Assembly: GCA_946800325.1 (NCBI GenBank)
Contig: OX326958.1
Span: 20,968,414 to 21,032,413, forward strand
Source: Luzula sylvatica
Lineage: Eukaryota; Streptophyta; Magnoliopsida; Poales; Juncaceae
Direction of reading: 5' to 3'
Length of the DNA stretch: 64,000 nucleotides
The notes under the pieces were generated by a model. The model was not told where the DNA came from. It did no database searches and worked only from the letters and a program-made list of their open reading frames with translations. Position 1 is the first letter of the stretch; every line of letters starts with the position of its first letter. A program made the translations under genes and the position numbers. Below are positions 36,501 to 47,499 of this stretch, in pieces.

Positions 36501-39500
36501 CGCACATGAACAGTTTATCTGGGCCATCGGTAATAACATTCTCACTCCCTCAGAAAAATTTAAGATGAATCTCGAACAGCGGGATATTATACTCTTGCAT
36601 CGCATGTGGTACAAGGATCAACTACCCATCCACGTGCCCTTTCTCATCACAAGCCACATGGAAAGTGTGATGAGTCACAAGAACGCGTCCTTGCCATACG
36701 GAACATTGATTGCTCGTATGATGGAACTCCAAGGCATTGAGATACCACTGAGCGATTGGGATTTTCGTCCGAAATCACCAATCAACCTCGCATCCGATGC
36801 AAACCTCCGACGGTTTGGGTATAAGTATTCGCCGAGCATCCGAGGATGGATTATTGACTCCGCAAAGGATGCGGTGGCGTATCATCTTCCCCGCGATCCT
36901 ACCCGGTGGACGAAGGGCAACACCTTGGACGAGGAAGAGGACAACGTCAACCCAACCAATACCGATGAAAGCGGTGAAGAACCGGCTCCCAAACGAAAGC
37001 GGAATGTGGGAAAGGGGGAATCCTCAAATGCCCAAACGGAACGGGATGATAAGAGGTTTGACTATGTGAAGGAGATGCTCGACGAAATGGATGAGCGCAT
37101 GGAGGAACACGGAAGAGCAATGCATGATGCGTTTCGTGTATCTGAAGCACGAATGCTTGAGAACGTGGATCGTCAATTTGCCGATCTTTACGTTCATCTT
37201 GAGAACAGGTTCGGAACGCACCCTTAATTCCTAACCTGAGCCAAATGAAGTGTGATCAACCTTGGTTTTGATGTGTGTTGTGTCGTATTATATTATGTTA
37301 TGTCATGTCTAAAGTATTGAGTATACATGAGAGTATGTGAGAACTTATAAAAACTTTGATGTGTGTCGGTATGATTGAACAATTAGGTCTATTGAGTAAG
37401 TATGTTTGATGAATAATTATGGTATTATGTCAGTAGCATAAACTTGCGCATTTATTGTATTATCCTATTTTGTTTTATGGTCATATTGTCAGTTTAAACT
37501 GCTGCATCTATTTTGGATTTTTTTTGTGTATATAACCTATTAGTCCAGAAGCAAGTGCGTTCGAACGCATTACTTTTTCCGTTCGGAACGCACACTAAAA
37601 CTGTTTTATTTTATTGAAAATCTGCTAAATTTTGAAAGGATTGTCATCATTCCAAAACAAAAGAATTTGATCATACTTACGAGCTCATACATTTATCAAT
37701 TCATTCTTTGAGGGGGAGCTCGCATTTAGGGGGAGCCTTCCGTTTTTGAAGTCTCCTTGGCCCTTTTGATCTCTTTCAAAATGGGGGAGAAACGATCGTA
37801 CGGAAAGTTCTCAACTAAATGGTGAAACTCTCCAAACCGACAGTGTTTTGAAATTAATCAAAAGGGGGAGTTTGTTGGTTCAAATTTCCTGATAGTTTGA
37901 TTATTTCAAAACACTGTCATTACTAATGTTTACATCCAGAAAAGTGCAGGATAACATAGGTACGATACGAAGATGAAGGAGGACTTGTGAAGGAGGACTT
38001 CATTGGATTACATCAAGAATCAAGACATGAAGTCTCAAGATAAACAAGAAAAGAAGAAAACATGGAAGGCCATTGGAATACATCAAGACTCAAGATGTTG
38101 AAGCCTTCCGTGAGTGGGATACGCCACAAATAAACCATAGGTACAAACCTAGTAGAACTCAAGTAAAATCATGTTCAAAATAACAAAGAGTTCAGTCAAG
38201 CAGGAAGTGCGTTCTGAACGAACTCAAAGTCCGTTCAGAACGGACTTGCTAAATATCAAAACTTTAAAAGCTTGATTAGAATCAAACGTGTCACAGGGAT
38301 GTGTGCGTTCGAACGAAGAATCATGTCCGTTCGAACGGATAATTAGAATCCGTTCAAACACCTTCTGAGTGCGTTGAACGGACAATCCTTCCTGTGAACG
38401 GAAAATGTCACAGGAATGTGTGCGTTCGAACGAACATCCATGTGCGTTCGAACGGACAACCTGGAATCCGTTCACCCACTTTTAAGTGCGTTGAACGGAC
38501 TCTTGTTCCTGTGAACGCAAAATGCTATGTATAATTGAGTCCGTTACGAACGGACATTGTACGTTCGAACGGACCCAAGATGTACTTGCACGTTATTTTG
38601 AAACGGCTAGTGCAAACTTCAAGTGCGTTCTGAACGAACTGTAATGCGTTCGAACGCACTGCAAGTTTTCTGAAGGATTTCTATAGAGAGTATAAATAGA
38701 ATCCTTCATGGGTCTCTCTCTCCCAACTCTTCATTTTTCAAACATTCAAACCTAAAAAGAGAGAAACCCTAAGCTGTGATTATCTATATCCATTGATAGC
38801 TTGAGAAACCTCTTTAGATCATTGATCTACTTTCGATATTCTCCACTAATCGTATCCCACTCACGTGACCGATCACGTTGTAGCTCGATTAGTGAAAAAG
38901 TGTAATAGGCTAGTGCAACAAAGTGTAAAGAGCCTAAGCTATAGATCGATAGAAGCGTGTAAATCGATCTAGGCAAATCCTTGTAATCGAGTTGAGTTGG
39001 AATTCAATCGAAAGCCAAAAAGAGGCACAAGGCATTCCCGGAGACGTAGGTACTCGCAAATAATTGAGTCGGTCAATTAAGCGAGTAAAGGGTGAGTTAA
39101 AGCTACAAAGCAACCACCTACCGAACTTCGTAAACAAACATCTTGTGTCAAAGTGTTTGTACGGTATCATCTTTATCATCTAAATTATTATTTATTCCGC
39201 ACCATAAATTAGGTTTAAATCTAAACTAAGTATAAGTTAGATTGCCAAATTTACCCCCCTCTAGGTTAGAATTAACCAACAATACCTACTTACCTGCTGG
39301 AGAAAAGGACGCGGACAAAACATGTTCTGCTGCTGTGTGAACTGCGAAAACGTGGAATACATGGTCTCCATCATCGCACGTCTAGTCTCTTCTGTATTGC
39401 GTTTGAGCTCCTCCTCCATCCTTTTATTCATTTCCTCTTCTCGCCTGCGACTTTCCTCCTCCATTTGCCGCCTAAACATCTCGAATCTATCATTTTCTTC

Positions 39501-41133
39501 CGAATCGCGACATGCTGAAGTCGCGTTCTGACACGAGGGAGAAGACCATGTCGATGAGACCGGAGTAGACGCCAAAGCCGGATCAATCACAGAATCTATC
39601 GTATAGAAACGTCCGTGCGATCTCCCTCCTGACACCTGAACATACGTAGCAGCATCATCGCCGTGAGACGCCCAATCTTCACCGTACTTCTCCTTCATCG
39701 CGGCTTCGTAATTCTCCTTCGTGACATAAATACAACACGTTCGATTATAATAAATATGATTGCAAATTGAAAATTTAAATATACCTTTACTGCGACGGAT
39801 TTCTGATCGATATAAGCAGTGCCACCCTTACGAACCTTCGACACCTTCAACAAATCCAAGAATCGGACGGGAACGTCTGGATTGCGCTCCTCCTTCAAAA
39901 TTTAGAACAACAATTTGTAATATCGTATATTAATTAATAAATAATAATATAAATAAATAATTAAATAATAATAAATTTATTTTAATAATTAAGTAATATT
40001 AATATTTTAATAATTAAAAAATAAATAATATTAATATTAATATTAATAAATAATATAAATAATATTTTAATAATTATAATATTAATAAATAATATAAATT
40101 TATATTAATAATATTTCAATAATTAAATAATAATAAAATTATTTTAATAGTTATAATATTATTAATAAATAATTAATTAATATTAAATAGTAATGTACCA
40201 TTTTTTTTTTGTGGGCTGCGAGTGAAATCGATCCAGAAGTGCTATGACCGCGCACGTCTCCAGCATTGTGGTTCGCCTTGTTTCGAGCAGATGCCTCCAT
40301 CCACTCTGGATTATTCATCCATTTCCGCACCATGTTCGTCCAAGCAGCAGTAGAGAAATCTGGTGGAGTACTCAGGACAGCATTTGACGGAGGCTCGATC
40401 CAAGTTCGCATGTCATCCCCGAATTTTAGTGTGGCCGCCTTACGGGCCTCCCTCGTAATATCCCGCCAAAGCTTGCCACACCATGATTTCAAGCGTTTTT
40501 CACAATCTGCAATGTTCTGACCCTCGGCAAAGTGATAACGTTTCTGTCACAAAAAAAATATTAAGAATTCCGCATAAAATAATTATAAATATATATTAAA
40601 TAGCATGAAATTCACAAAAATACCAAGAAATCTGCATAAACCGCCTTTTTGAATTTCTCTTCCCAATCCGTGCCCCAATTCGTATAACCAACTTCGTTGT
40701 ATCCCTTCATGATACGATTAAGATCACGAGGCAAATCCGCCCCAAAGTTACCTAAAACATGCATTAATTAAATTAAATTCATTGAATTAATTAAATTTTA
40801 TTAAATACAAATATACAAATAAATACCTGGCATGTCAATCATGAATGTCGTACCGGACTGTATAATAGGTAAGGTGGAGCCGGTAATCCGAGTCATGGCA
40901 TTAGGGCCACGACCTTTCTTACGAGGCGGTACATCACCGACCACACCATCCACATCACCCTCGGCCCCATCCCCACCACCCTCGGCCCCATCCACATCAC
41001 CCTCGAGCTCATCCTCAGCTTCCTCGACCTCCGGCGGTACAACCTCATCCGCAGCTTCCTCGACCTCATTCTCATCGACCTCATCCTCCTCGGACCGAAG
41101 TGCATGATGAGCACGTCCTCGAGTGAAAACCAT
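30571..41133 (-). CDS. CACTA TNPA-type protein (Transposase_24 / Ptta-En-Spm family), eight exons
   Basis: Minus-strand exons are 41133-40827, 40751-40624, 40543-40199, 39892-39785, 39716-39294, 31100-31002, 30920-30729 and 30654-30571. All introns are GT-AG, phases agree, and the total is 561 aa ending in TAG. Order along the protein: a very acidic N-terminus (EEDEVDENEVEEAADE), then a conserved core (LNRIMKGYNEVGYTNWG; WCGKLWRDITREARK; WTNMVRKWMNNPEW; STSGSISLAAHKKK). After that come RFLDLLKVSKVRKGG, a charged coiled coil (RRREEEMNKRMEEELKR) and a Gly/Gln/Phe-rich tail. The core fits PF03004, the En/Spm TNP1-like partner thought to bind subterminal repeats. Intron 5 holds the whole 8.1-kb LTR element C. 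Without C and its TSD copy the intron would be 74 bp, like its neighbours. Confidence 0.8.
31168..32576 (+). repeat. 5' LTR of element C, rich in GTTCGAAC palindromes
   Basis: TATAAATAG at 31986-31994 and a CTCTCTCTCCC leader mark the likely promoter and start. The U3 part carries about ten palindromic words of the form GTSCGTT(n)AACGSAC. Examples are 31524-31540, 31598-31613, 31620-31635, 31715-31730, 31737-31752, 31834-31850, 31854-31869, 31918-31934 and 31939-31954. All lie within 450 bp upstream of the TATA box, a position suited to transcription-factor or nuclear-protein binding. Confidence 0.9.
32577..32595 (+). other. Primer binding site of element C
   Basis: ATTGGTATCAGAGCAAGG starts one base after the LTR. 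TGGTATCAGAGC is the initiator tRNA-Met primer site of copia elements, 67 bp before the gag ATG. Confidence 0.9.
32644..34998 (+). CDS. Copia-type gag polyprotein of element C (784 aa)
   Basis: One uninterrupted frame from ATG at 32644. Residues about 28-225 form the UBN2/copia gag region (ELDGTNWSSWKKCMLNAF; NNVISSIGSLVD; RIIARLLQSMPRSWESL). A zinc knuckle C-x2-C-x3-GH-x4-C follows at about 280-293 (CFWCKKIGHMMESC), then a basic/charged linker. A coiled coil of about 70 residues near 480-560 comes next (LKDKVASLELSILAYK; VEIQTLKVENESLKKAC). A basic Asn/Lys-rich stretch and a second knuckle near 735 (CNYCCKTGHVSTSC) complete it. gag packages element RNA into particles. The protein ends at TAA with no pol in frame or downstream. 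Length and dual knuckle with coiled coil exceed ordinary copia gag and fit Sirevirus-type gag. Confidence 0.85.
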   Translation: MTEINPIVQNSSINPINTVPKSNISNSRELDGTNWSSWKKCMLNAFALQGLDKVVLRGFVLAQEVDKDGNVTYPSQTREDRTNDIYAQNLILNNVISSIGSLVDHCDNSYEMWRMLNERYEGTSQMRRTNIIGLEQEFNNLRMIEGESVDKIWAKINVLKTRYATQNAPLTDDRIIARLLQSMPRSWESLRVALGTAVASQDLTPEELVSQFRNFEIRLKQLDEEQGIYIPSPHSKTVALPAVNASNDDNEMDDLTLRLLEWQRDEKRFNENRKQKGLKLHCFWCKKIGHMMESCWTLHPENSRWIKKDEDNKDRERREPRYERRYEDKGRENRQKYKGKEINKKKAYKANIDCRWGETEGSSSSSDPEGPSSRHTSNRALMVRIDPPLMSAVEAAIKSIRIERGLTTTYHTPMDVDSEPSTPNTCSTHDQCHEVRTYSLHDIESIHKSKFSPAFKLELDSCDEFLRDEGNSQLNEGKLESSTQALKDKVASLELSILAYKTQINEFKGFSKCECQTLKGEISHLKVEIQTLKVENESLKKACANIALSPPSLDDVLRLSLIGQKPNDKSGLGYKKNNGNKPDFSISQNQKSKWENNKLSSHGNAFMYHDYNKGKYAKNEQPKRVNNNYKKNHYTQTSQSRHTNLGRTDCLFKRGPNGYFYEVTNYTEASYQQGSPKHFTNTHKQFKQNNFKQTKLKSNNLYQMPKSINPKRSNPNQLSDYFVKSTTPTNKPTVAFCNYCCKTGHVSTSCDLRNPKLTSNSIWMRKDRHSMGPSTSFGIGPPRA
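34999..35940 (+). repeat. Palindrome-rich spacer and leader between gag and the second ORF of element C
   Basis: At least eight GTTCGAAC-centred words occur, including perfect or near-perfect copies at 35209-35224, 35491-35506, 35513-35528, 35628-35643 (GTCCGTTCGAACGGAC) and 35725-35740. A word TGGCGCC recurs nearby at about 35355, 35442 and 35583. The last 100 bp are CT-rich (CTCTCTCCTTGTTTCTC), resembling a 5' UTR before the ATG at 35941. An internal promoter for the second ORF is possible. Confidence 0.75.
35941..37227 (+). CDS. Second ORF of element C, putative plant transposon protein (Transposase_32-like)
   Basis: An uninterrupted 428-aa frame. ATG 35941 is chosen for its strong context (CAGCCATGGAC), because the upstream extension has no ATG. 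Order: a basic Ser/Lys-rich N-terminus (SRSKAKAKGKKTVG), then a globular region of about 300 residues. This includes FHEWVSKRPIAPCYYYEFP, IERTWGFANLACLN, DVITRLFYANAEF, VTSYILGEDVEISIKNLNVLL and LHRMWYKDQLPIHVPFLITS, then MMELQGIEIPLSDWDF. An acidic linker with a basic patch (PAPKRKRNVGKG) and a C-terminal helical stretch (KEMLDEMDERMEEHGRAMHD) follow. The central region resembles the putative plant transposon protein domain (PF20167) often found in defective LTR elements. Its function is not known. It occupies the place where pol would be expected. Confidence 0.7.
   Translation: MDASNSRSKAKAKGKKTVGESSNAQRRMKQVAKKPTLEERLQRDYDFSDPNNEHLFRTQEAGILFHEWVSKRPIAPCYYYEFPPNIHHLLDKVEEIERTWGFANLACLNVKSHDVITRLFYANAEFHRDEEKVTSYILGEDVEISIKNLNVLLGLRDGGEKIYDTRKARLEAAITGIKPGQGASHLAAHEQFIWAIGNNILTPSEKFKMNLEQRDIILLHRMWYKDQLPIHVPFLITSHMESVMSHKNASLPYGTLIARMMELQGIEIPLSDWDFRPKSPINLASDANLRRFGYKYSPSIRGWIIDSAKDAVAYHLPRDPTRWTKGNTLDEEEDNVNPTNTDESGEEPAPKRKRNVGKGESSNAQTERDDKRFDYVKEMLDEMDERMEEHGRAMHDAFRVSEARMLENVDRQFADLYVHLENRFGTHP
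37709..37872 (+). other. Multiple polypurine tracts of element C
   Basis: Four G-rich purine tracts precede the 3' LTR: GAGGGGGAG at 37710, AGGGGGAG at 37728, ATGGGGGAGA at 37781, and AAAGGGGGAGT at 37861, immediately before the LTR. The last is the functional candidate for plus-strand priming. Repeated tracts are a described Sirevirus trait. Between 37228 and 37709 there is AT/GT-rich spacer with two more GTTCGAAC-type words near 37555-37593. Confidence 0.75.
37873..39281 (+). repeat. 3' LTR of element C
   Basis: Same length and all but identical to the 5' copy, with its TATAAATAG at 38691. Being in plus orientation inside a minus-strand intron, it could drive antisense transcription into the upstream exons of the TNPA-type gene. 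Confidence 0.9.
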
Positions 41134-41376
41134 GACCTATCAAATTTAATAAAATAAACAAAATAATAAATAACATAAGCATACTAAATCTTCCAAAATC
41201 AACAAGATCAAATTCCAAAATCCGCAGCTAAACTCAATAACGACATCATACAAAACAACACTAATCGAAAAAACTAAACTTCACGACAAACATAACACTA
41301 ATCGAAAAAACTAAACTTGAACACAAACATAAATCGAAAAAACTAAACCCTAAACCCTAAACTAATCAAAATAATC

Positions 41377-44300
41377 CTAATCCAACCATAAATCGTCCTC
41401 GTGGAGTGCAATATCATCGTCGTCTTCTTCTTCTTCTTCTTCGACAAGATTAATTTCATTGTCGTCTACAAGATCAACAACGCCCGGTACATGTAACGGT
41501 CCATTCACATCTACAATCGAATGATCTGGCTCGATTCTCACTTGTTCTACTTCTTGGAAATACTCGGTTGATGGAATTTCTAATTCAGGTACGACCAATC
41601 GAGGCTTCGTGGTTGTAACAACAGACCAATCTCGACGGTCATGTGTCTTGGACGGATAATTCATGTAATACACTTGTTTGGCTTGGTGTGCGAATATGAA
41701 CGGCTCGTAATACTTGATGGTTGAACTATGATTTACTTCCACGAAACCATGTTTTTTATCAACCCTTACCCCCTTCACGGGATCGAACCAATGACAGTGA
41801 AATAATACAACTGAATTGTGCATGACAAAAGGAAATGTCAGCTCAATAATTTCATTGATTTCACCATAAAAAGCGGTTACATCGGTACCTGGACAATCCG
41901 CATTGACAGACACTCCACTATTTGTCGTACGTAAGAATTGACCGTGAGATCGTGTATGAAATCGATACCCGTTACAATCATATCCTTTGTACGTAGTTAC
42001 GCGTCTGTTTGGCCCAGCAACGATATTACGCACTATTTCAGGAAAATCGACATCATCGGAAAAAACCTTGGTTTTCAACCAATGGGGCATTTCTTGTTCT
42101 CGTTTTCTAAACCGATTTCTTTCCGGTACATTTCGACGAACAAGACTCTCATCAAACTCTCTACATATTAGAAAATAATTACTCAACAAAATAATGAAAA
42201 GAAAATGAATTGAATGAAATTGTGAATCAAAACTTACTCGACAAGATCTTTTAATTCTGGACAATTCAAGATAACATACATGTGCGCCGCAGTTTTATCC
42301 TTCTCGTCCAAATCCGCAAATCCAGAATTCCAGGAACGGCCCGGATAATCGAATATCGTGTATTCATCGTTATTCGATCCCTCGGCAACATCAAAATGCC
42401 GATCTACTCGTCTAGCACGCGTTGGAATTTTCTGATCGAAATACAGCGCACAAAAATTGGAAACCTCTTCTATGAGATAAGTTTCGACAATAGAACCTTC
42501 GACCCGCGCTTTGTTTCTAACTTTTCTTTTCAACTTGCGCAAACATCTCTCAAATGGATACATCCAACGGTACGAAACAGGCCCACCCATTCTAGCCTCG
42601 TACGCCAAATGAATAACAAGATGTTCCATAGAGTCGAAAAAACTAGGTGGAAAAAAAATTTCCAACTTACATAGAGTAACTACTACACTCTTCTCCATTT
42701 CTTGCAAGTGCGATGGGTCTAACTCAGTGGCACAAATATCACGAAAAAAATTACTAAGCTCGACCAACGGTTCCCAAATACTTTCAGGTATCATATCCCT
42801 TAACGCAACCGGAAGAAGTCGTTGCATAAAAATATGACAATCATGACTTTTCAAACCGGAAACTTTCATGGTATGCATATTCACGGATCGTGTCCAATTA
42901 GCCGCATAACCATCAGGAAACCGTAATTCTTTCAACCATTCGTAAATCAATGTTTTCTTATTTTTATCAACGGAATACAATGATTTCGGTTTACCCAAAC
43001 GACCATTTGCCAATGTTACAAGTTCCAATTCCGGTCGACTACACAACAAAGAAAGATCGAGTCGGGATTTAGCATTATCTTTGGTCTTACTTTCCACGTC
43101 AAAAACCGTGTTAAAAACATTACCAAATACATTCGCCTCTATGTGCATTACATCTAAATTATGACGAATTTTGTTGGTCGACCAATAAGGCAAGTCCCAA
43201 AAAACACTTCTCTTCGTCCAATTATGGGTGACTCCAAATCCAGGAATTTGTAACTTATCAACACCATTCCTACGAACTCTAACTCTTGGTAATTTGTTCA
43301 ACCGATCCACGATATTTCGAATCTGATCACCTGATCGACGAGGAGGAGGTGGATTACGATCCGTTTTATTTTTAAGAAATGTGTTTCTCTGACTACGAAA
43401 CGGATGGTTCTGCGGTAAAAATTGACGATGGCAATCAAACCAGGTTTGTTTTCTACCGTTTGTCAAAGAGAATGATTTGGTATTCTCCATACAAATTGGG
43501 CACGATAATCTACCGTGCGTTGACCAGCCTGACACCATACCGTATGCTGGAAAATCATTAATCGTCCATAAAAGAGACGCTTTCATTGTAAAATTATTAC
43601 GACGATATGCATCGTACGTAACAACACCATTATCCCACAGCATTTTTAACTCATCAACTAGGGGCTTCAATAAAACATCAATTTTATCTCCCGGATGATC
43701 GGGTCCAGGAATGACGAGAGATAAGAAAATATTTTGATCTCTAAGACTCATTCCGGGCGGTAGATTATACGGCACAATGAAAACAGGCCAACACGAATAA
43801 GGTTTCCCGCTCGAGAGAGTATAAGGACAAAAACCGTCAGTGGACAACCCTAGACGAACGTTTCGAGGTTCGATTGCAAACTGGGGATAAGTGGAATCAA
43901 AATCTTTCCACATTTGTCCATCCGATGGATGAATCATAACATTGGGATTTTCTCGAGGGCCTTGATGCCAGGTCATGTGTTGAGAAGTTTGTTTGGCCAT
44001 GAATAATCTTTGTAACCGAGGAGTTATTGGAAGATATCGTAACACTTTACAAGGAATAGGTTTTCCTTTCTTACCTTCTTCCATAGGTAAGAAACGAGAT
44101 TTATTACATTTATCACATTTATTTTTGAGACTATCAATCCCATAAAAAAGCATGCAGTTATCCGGACATACATCAATTTTCTCATACTGCATACCTAATC
44201 CTTTGATGAATTTCTTAGATTCATTAAAATTTTCAGGAAAATTATTTTTATTTTTTCGAGGGATAATGAAGTTTTTGATTACATACAAGAACCTATCGAA

Positions 44301-44825
44301 AGCTATTTTCGTAACTTCACAATCGGATTTGACATTCAACAACATGGTCACAACAGACATTAAAGAATGTTCTGAAAATCCTGGTCCTTCCCATAAACTC
44401 TCATCAGATGCTCGAAGCATCTCAAAGAAACGAGCAGCTTCAGAATTTGGTTCCTCATCCTCCTCTACTTCTTCTTGCCAGTCAAACGAAGGGCCGGCAA
44501 CATCACGAACCATTTGTTCCATCCGATTGGGACTGAACGACGACGACCCACCAATTTCGAAATTTGAATCTCCCTCTCCGTGTTTTGACCAAATTAGATA
44601 GTCCGGCATAAAACCGACACTACTTAAATGGGTTGCTATCTCATCATGGATACGAAGAAAAGAATTTTGGCAATTCTTACATGGACACCAAGTACATTTT
44701 TTTCCTTGGCTATTTATTGGCAATTTTTCGGGATGTGCGAATGCGAAATTAAGAAAATCAACCATTCCATTCCAAAACTCAATCGTGAGAGAATGATTAT
44801 ACATCCAGGAACGATCAGTCTCCAT
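41377..44825 (-). CDS. CACTA transposase, TNPD/TNP2 type, two exons
   Basis: Minus-strand exons are 44825-42238 and 42160-41377, with a 77-bp GT-AG intron, giving about 1123 aa without stop or frameshift. ATG 44825 (METDRSWMYN) is the first in frame. Domain order: Transpos_assoc (PF13963) with CTWCPCKNCQN at residues about 1-85; Transposase_21 / tnp2 (PF02992) including RLGLSTDGFCPY, with a candidate catalytic Asp in STDG. A CPIC...CH zinc-like insert follows near GWSTHGRLSCPICMEN. Next are DUF4218 (PF13960; HIFMQRLLPVALRDMIP, HLVIHLAYEARMGGPVSYRW) and, across the intron, DUF4216 (PF13952; FHCHWFDPVKGVRVDK, AHQAKQVYYMNYP), then an acidic tail (EEEEEEDDDDIALHEDD). This is the nuclear enzyme that cuts CACTA ends. 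The gene lies head-to-tail upstream of the TNPA-type gene, 244 bp apart. Confidence 0.93.
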
Positions 44826-47499
44826 TGAGAGATATTCTAACAATGAAAATAATTGGTATTAAGAAAATGAATTGGGGAAAAGAATTTAGAATAACAACAC
44901 TGCCAAAGATTTCTTTAGAAAGTTTGAAATACTATAGAAATGTCGAAATAACAATGTCTCGAAGAATTCGTTAGAAATTAGTTAATCCGACATAAAACTA
45001 TTTCATTCCAAAACTCAACCGTAACGGAAAGATTGGTATTAAGTGAAATAATTGGAGAACAAAATTGAAACACCACCGAGAATTTCTTTAGAACACTATT
45101 GAGAAGTTGAAATAATGAGGTCTCCGAAGATTAATTGTATGAAATACTATTAACTAAAGATTTGTTTGGATGTAATACAAATTTGTAATACAAAATAATA
45201 TCATAATATATTTCAAAAAACTGTCTTAATTCTGTTTCTATAACATCCAATAATACATATTTTTGTTTTAATATCATACGTGACCAAATTTGTTAATTTA
45301 CTAAGATATAAGATCTAATTATATTATTTTTTAATTCATAATTTTAAATTAAGTATATTTTTTTGTTACATAAAATTAATTAAATTTTGAAATAATCATA
45401 TTAGAAATATTTTTAAACATATGTTAGAAAATTCATAAACATATTAGAGATATATTAAATATAATTTAATACCTATTATTTTTATTATTTTTATATTTTT
45501 TGGTAATCAAAAATATATTAAAAATTTCATAACTCAACAAAATATAACCATAAATTATACTCGCAACAAATAAAGTACTACATCCAAACAACAATTAAAA
45601 CCTAATCTAAACCTAATATTTTTCTACTACATCCAAATAACTCTAAAATCCTAAATCCAAACTTAGATATAAACTACGCATTTTTCACACATACAATATC
45701 ATACACTAAATTATAAAAATTGAACTATTATTAACCTTGGTCCGGAGTTGATTAATTAATTCGCCAAAAAGTCCAAAAGTCCTAAAATAATAAGAACTAA
45801 TTAATTTAACAAATTTCAAAAAACATAACTAACAAATTTGAAAATAATAGATGTAAAAATTGATTTAAAACATATTTTAATAAAATCAAATTTAAAAAAA
45901 ACAGATATAAAATATACTTAAAACAAATTAAAATTCCATATTTAATAAGCCTACAAACTCTAAAAATTCATAATTAAAATACCTAAAACATAATCAGAAC
46001 AGATTCAAAAATCCTAAATAAAATAATTATTTAATCCTACAAAACCAGATTTAAAATGCTTATGAATCCAGATTCAAAATTTTTTACACCTAATTAAACC
46101 TAAATTTAAATCTAACCTAAGCAAACCGAGAAAGATAAACATACCTTCAAACAAATAGATAACAAGAGACTTTCCACTACACCAGACCCGAGTGTCGAGA
46201 GAGCAGCCGAGATATATAAGTTTCACCTAAAAAAACAAATTTAAACAAAAATAAAAAAAACAAGTTTAAAAAAACAAATTTAGAACAAATTCAAAATTCC
46301 TAAAAAAAAATAGTTATTTAAGCCTAAAAATCCAGATTTAAAATCCATATGTAAAATCCAGATTCATAATTTTTTAAACCCAATTAAACCTTTATTTAAA
46401 ACAGATTTTAGCCTACAAACCCTAATCAAACCTAATCAAACCTAAAACAAATTCAACACAGATTCAAAATTCCTAAAAAAATTAGTTATTTAAGCCTAAA
46501 AATCCAGATTTTAAATCCATATGTAAAATCCAAATTCAAAATTTTTTAAACCTAATCAAACCTAAATTTAAATCTAAATGCTAACTAAACCGAGAGAGAG
46601 GAGCATACCTTCAACCAAGAGAGAGCAGGAGAGTTCCTCGGATTTCACCACACCAAACCCGAGACAGCAGCCGAGATTTTACTCTTCAACCTAAAAAAAC
46701 AAATATAATGCCTTTAAAACAAATTCAGAACTGATTTAAACCTACAAATATTCCAAAAATATATTTAAAACAGATTTAAAAATATATTTAAAGCAGATAC
46801 AAAAATAATTTTAAAACATATTTAAAAAATAATCACAGACCTAATTAATCAGATTTAAAACTGCTTTAAAACAGATTTACAATAACATATTCAAATAAAA
46901 CACCCAAAACGTTTTGATAGATTATAAAAACAGATTTGAAAACAGATTGATTGATTATAAAAACAATTTAACAACAATTTAATCTAATTATGAAACATTA
47001 TTAACAATTGATAGAATAAAAACAGATCCAATATCGTATGTATTTACAGATTATAAAAACGTATGTCCAAAAAATAATTTAAGAACAATTTAAGAACAGA
47101 AAATATCATCGAATAAGCCTAATCCAACAGAAAATATTTCAACAATTGACAGATCTAATATTATGAAAAATATCGTACAATTTAAGAACAGAAAATATAC
47201 CTAAAAAGAGAGAACTCGTCTAATTGAAGAGGGAAATCGTCCAATCGAACACCAATCTCACCCTAATCCGAGCACCAACCGAGCCCTAAACCCTAATTTC
47301 ATACAATAAAAATATAAATCAATCGTCTAATTGAAAAACATGCAAATTAAATTTTCTGATAATCATAATACAAAAAGCAAATCAGAATTCTAGAAACAAA
47401 AAAAGCATACTTCATACAGAAATAACCTCGCCATTGCTCGAGGGACAAATGGTGGAGGGTGTGCAGAGACGAATCACGGAGAAGTTGAAGAGGGGTCGA
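44826..47499 (-). other. 5' region of CACTA element B: promoter, leader and internal duplications
   Basis: No coding frame of note. The AT-rich sequence contains a duplicated module. A phrase like CATACCTTCAAACAA then CGAGxxAGCAGCCGAGAT occurs at about 46140-46215 and again at 46605-46678. A phrase AAATCCATATGTAAAATCCA occurs at about 46338 and 46515. AAACCCTAA telo-box words lie at about 47287-47296. Several GT-AG pairs could form leader introns for the transposase gene. The promoter probably lies near the right subterminal region, but I cannot place it. Confidence 0.5.

Larger units (their letters stand above)
31168..39281 (+). mobile_element. Element C: young pol-less Sirevirus-like LTR retrotransposon
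   Basis: LTRs are 31168-32576 and 37873-39281, both 1409 bp, starting TGTTGGTTCAAAT and ending TTAACCAACA. I saw one difference between them (A/G near 31387 versus 38092). The TSD is ATACC at 31163-31167 and 39282-39286. A tRNA-iMet primer site, an intact gag, a second large ORF and several purine tracts are present. Protease, integrase, RT and RNase H are absent, so it would need a helper. Large gag, repeated purine tracts and many LTR palindromes are features described for Sireviruses (copia), on which the label rests. Confidence 0.88.

Noticed and set aside
40832..41107. Ser/Pro/Thr-rich plus-strand ORF of 91 codons
   Set aside because: It is antisense to the acidic first exon of the CACTA TNPA-type gene; the low complexity comes from the GAG/GAT codons on the other strand.
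41344..41362. Interstitial telomere repeat (AAACCCT)n
   Set aside because: Only two CCCTAAA units occur, too few for telomeric origin. They are probably chance or a telo-box word.
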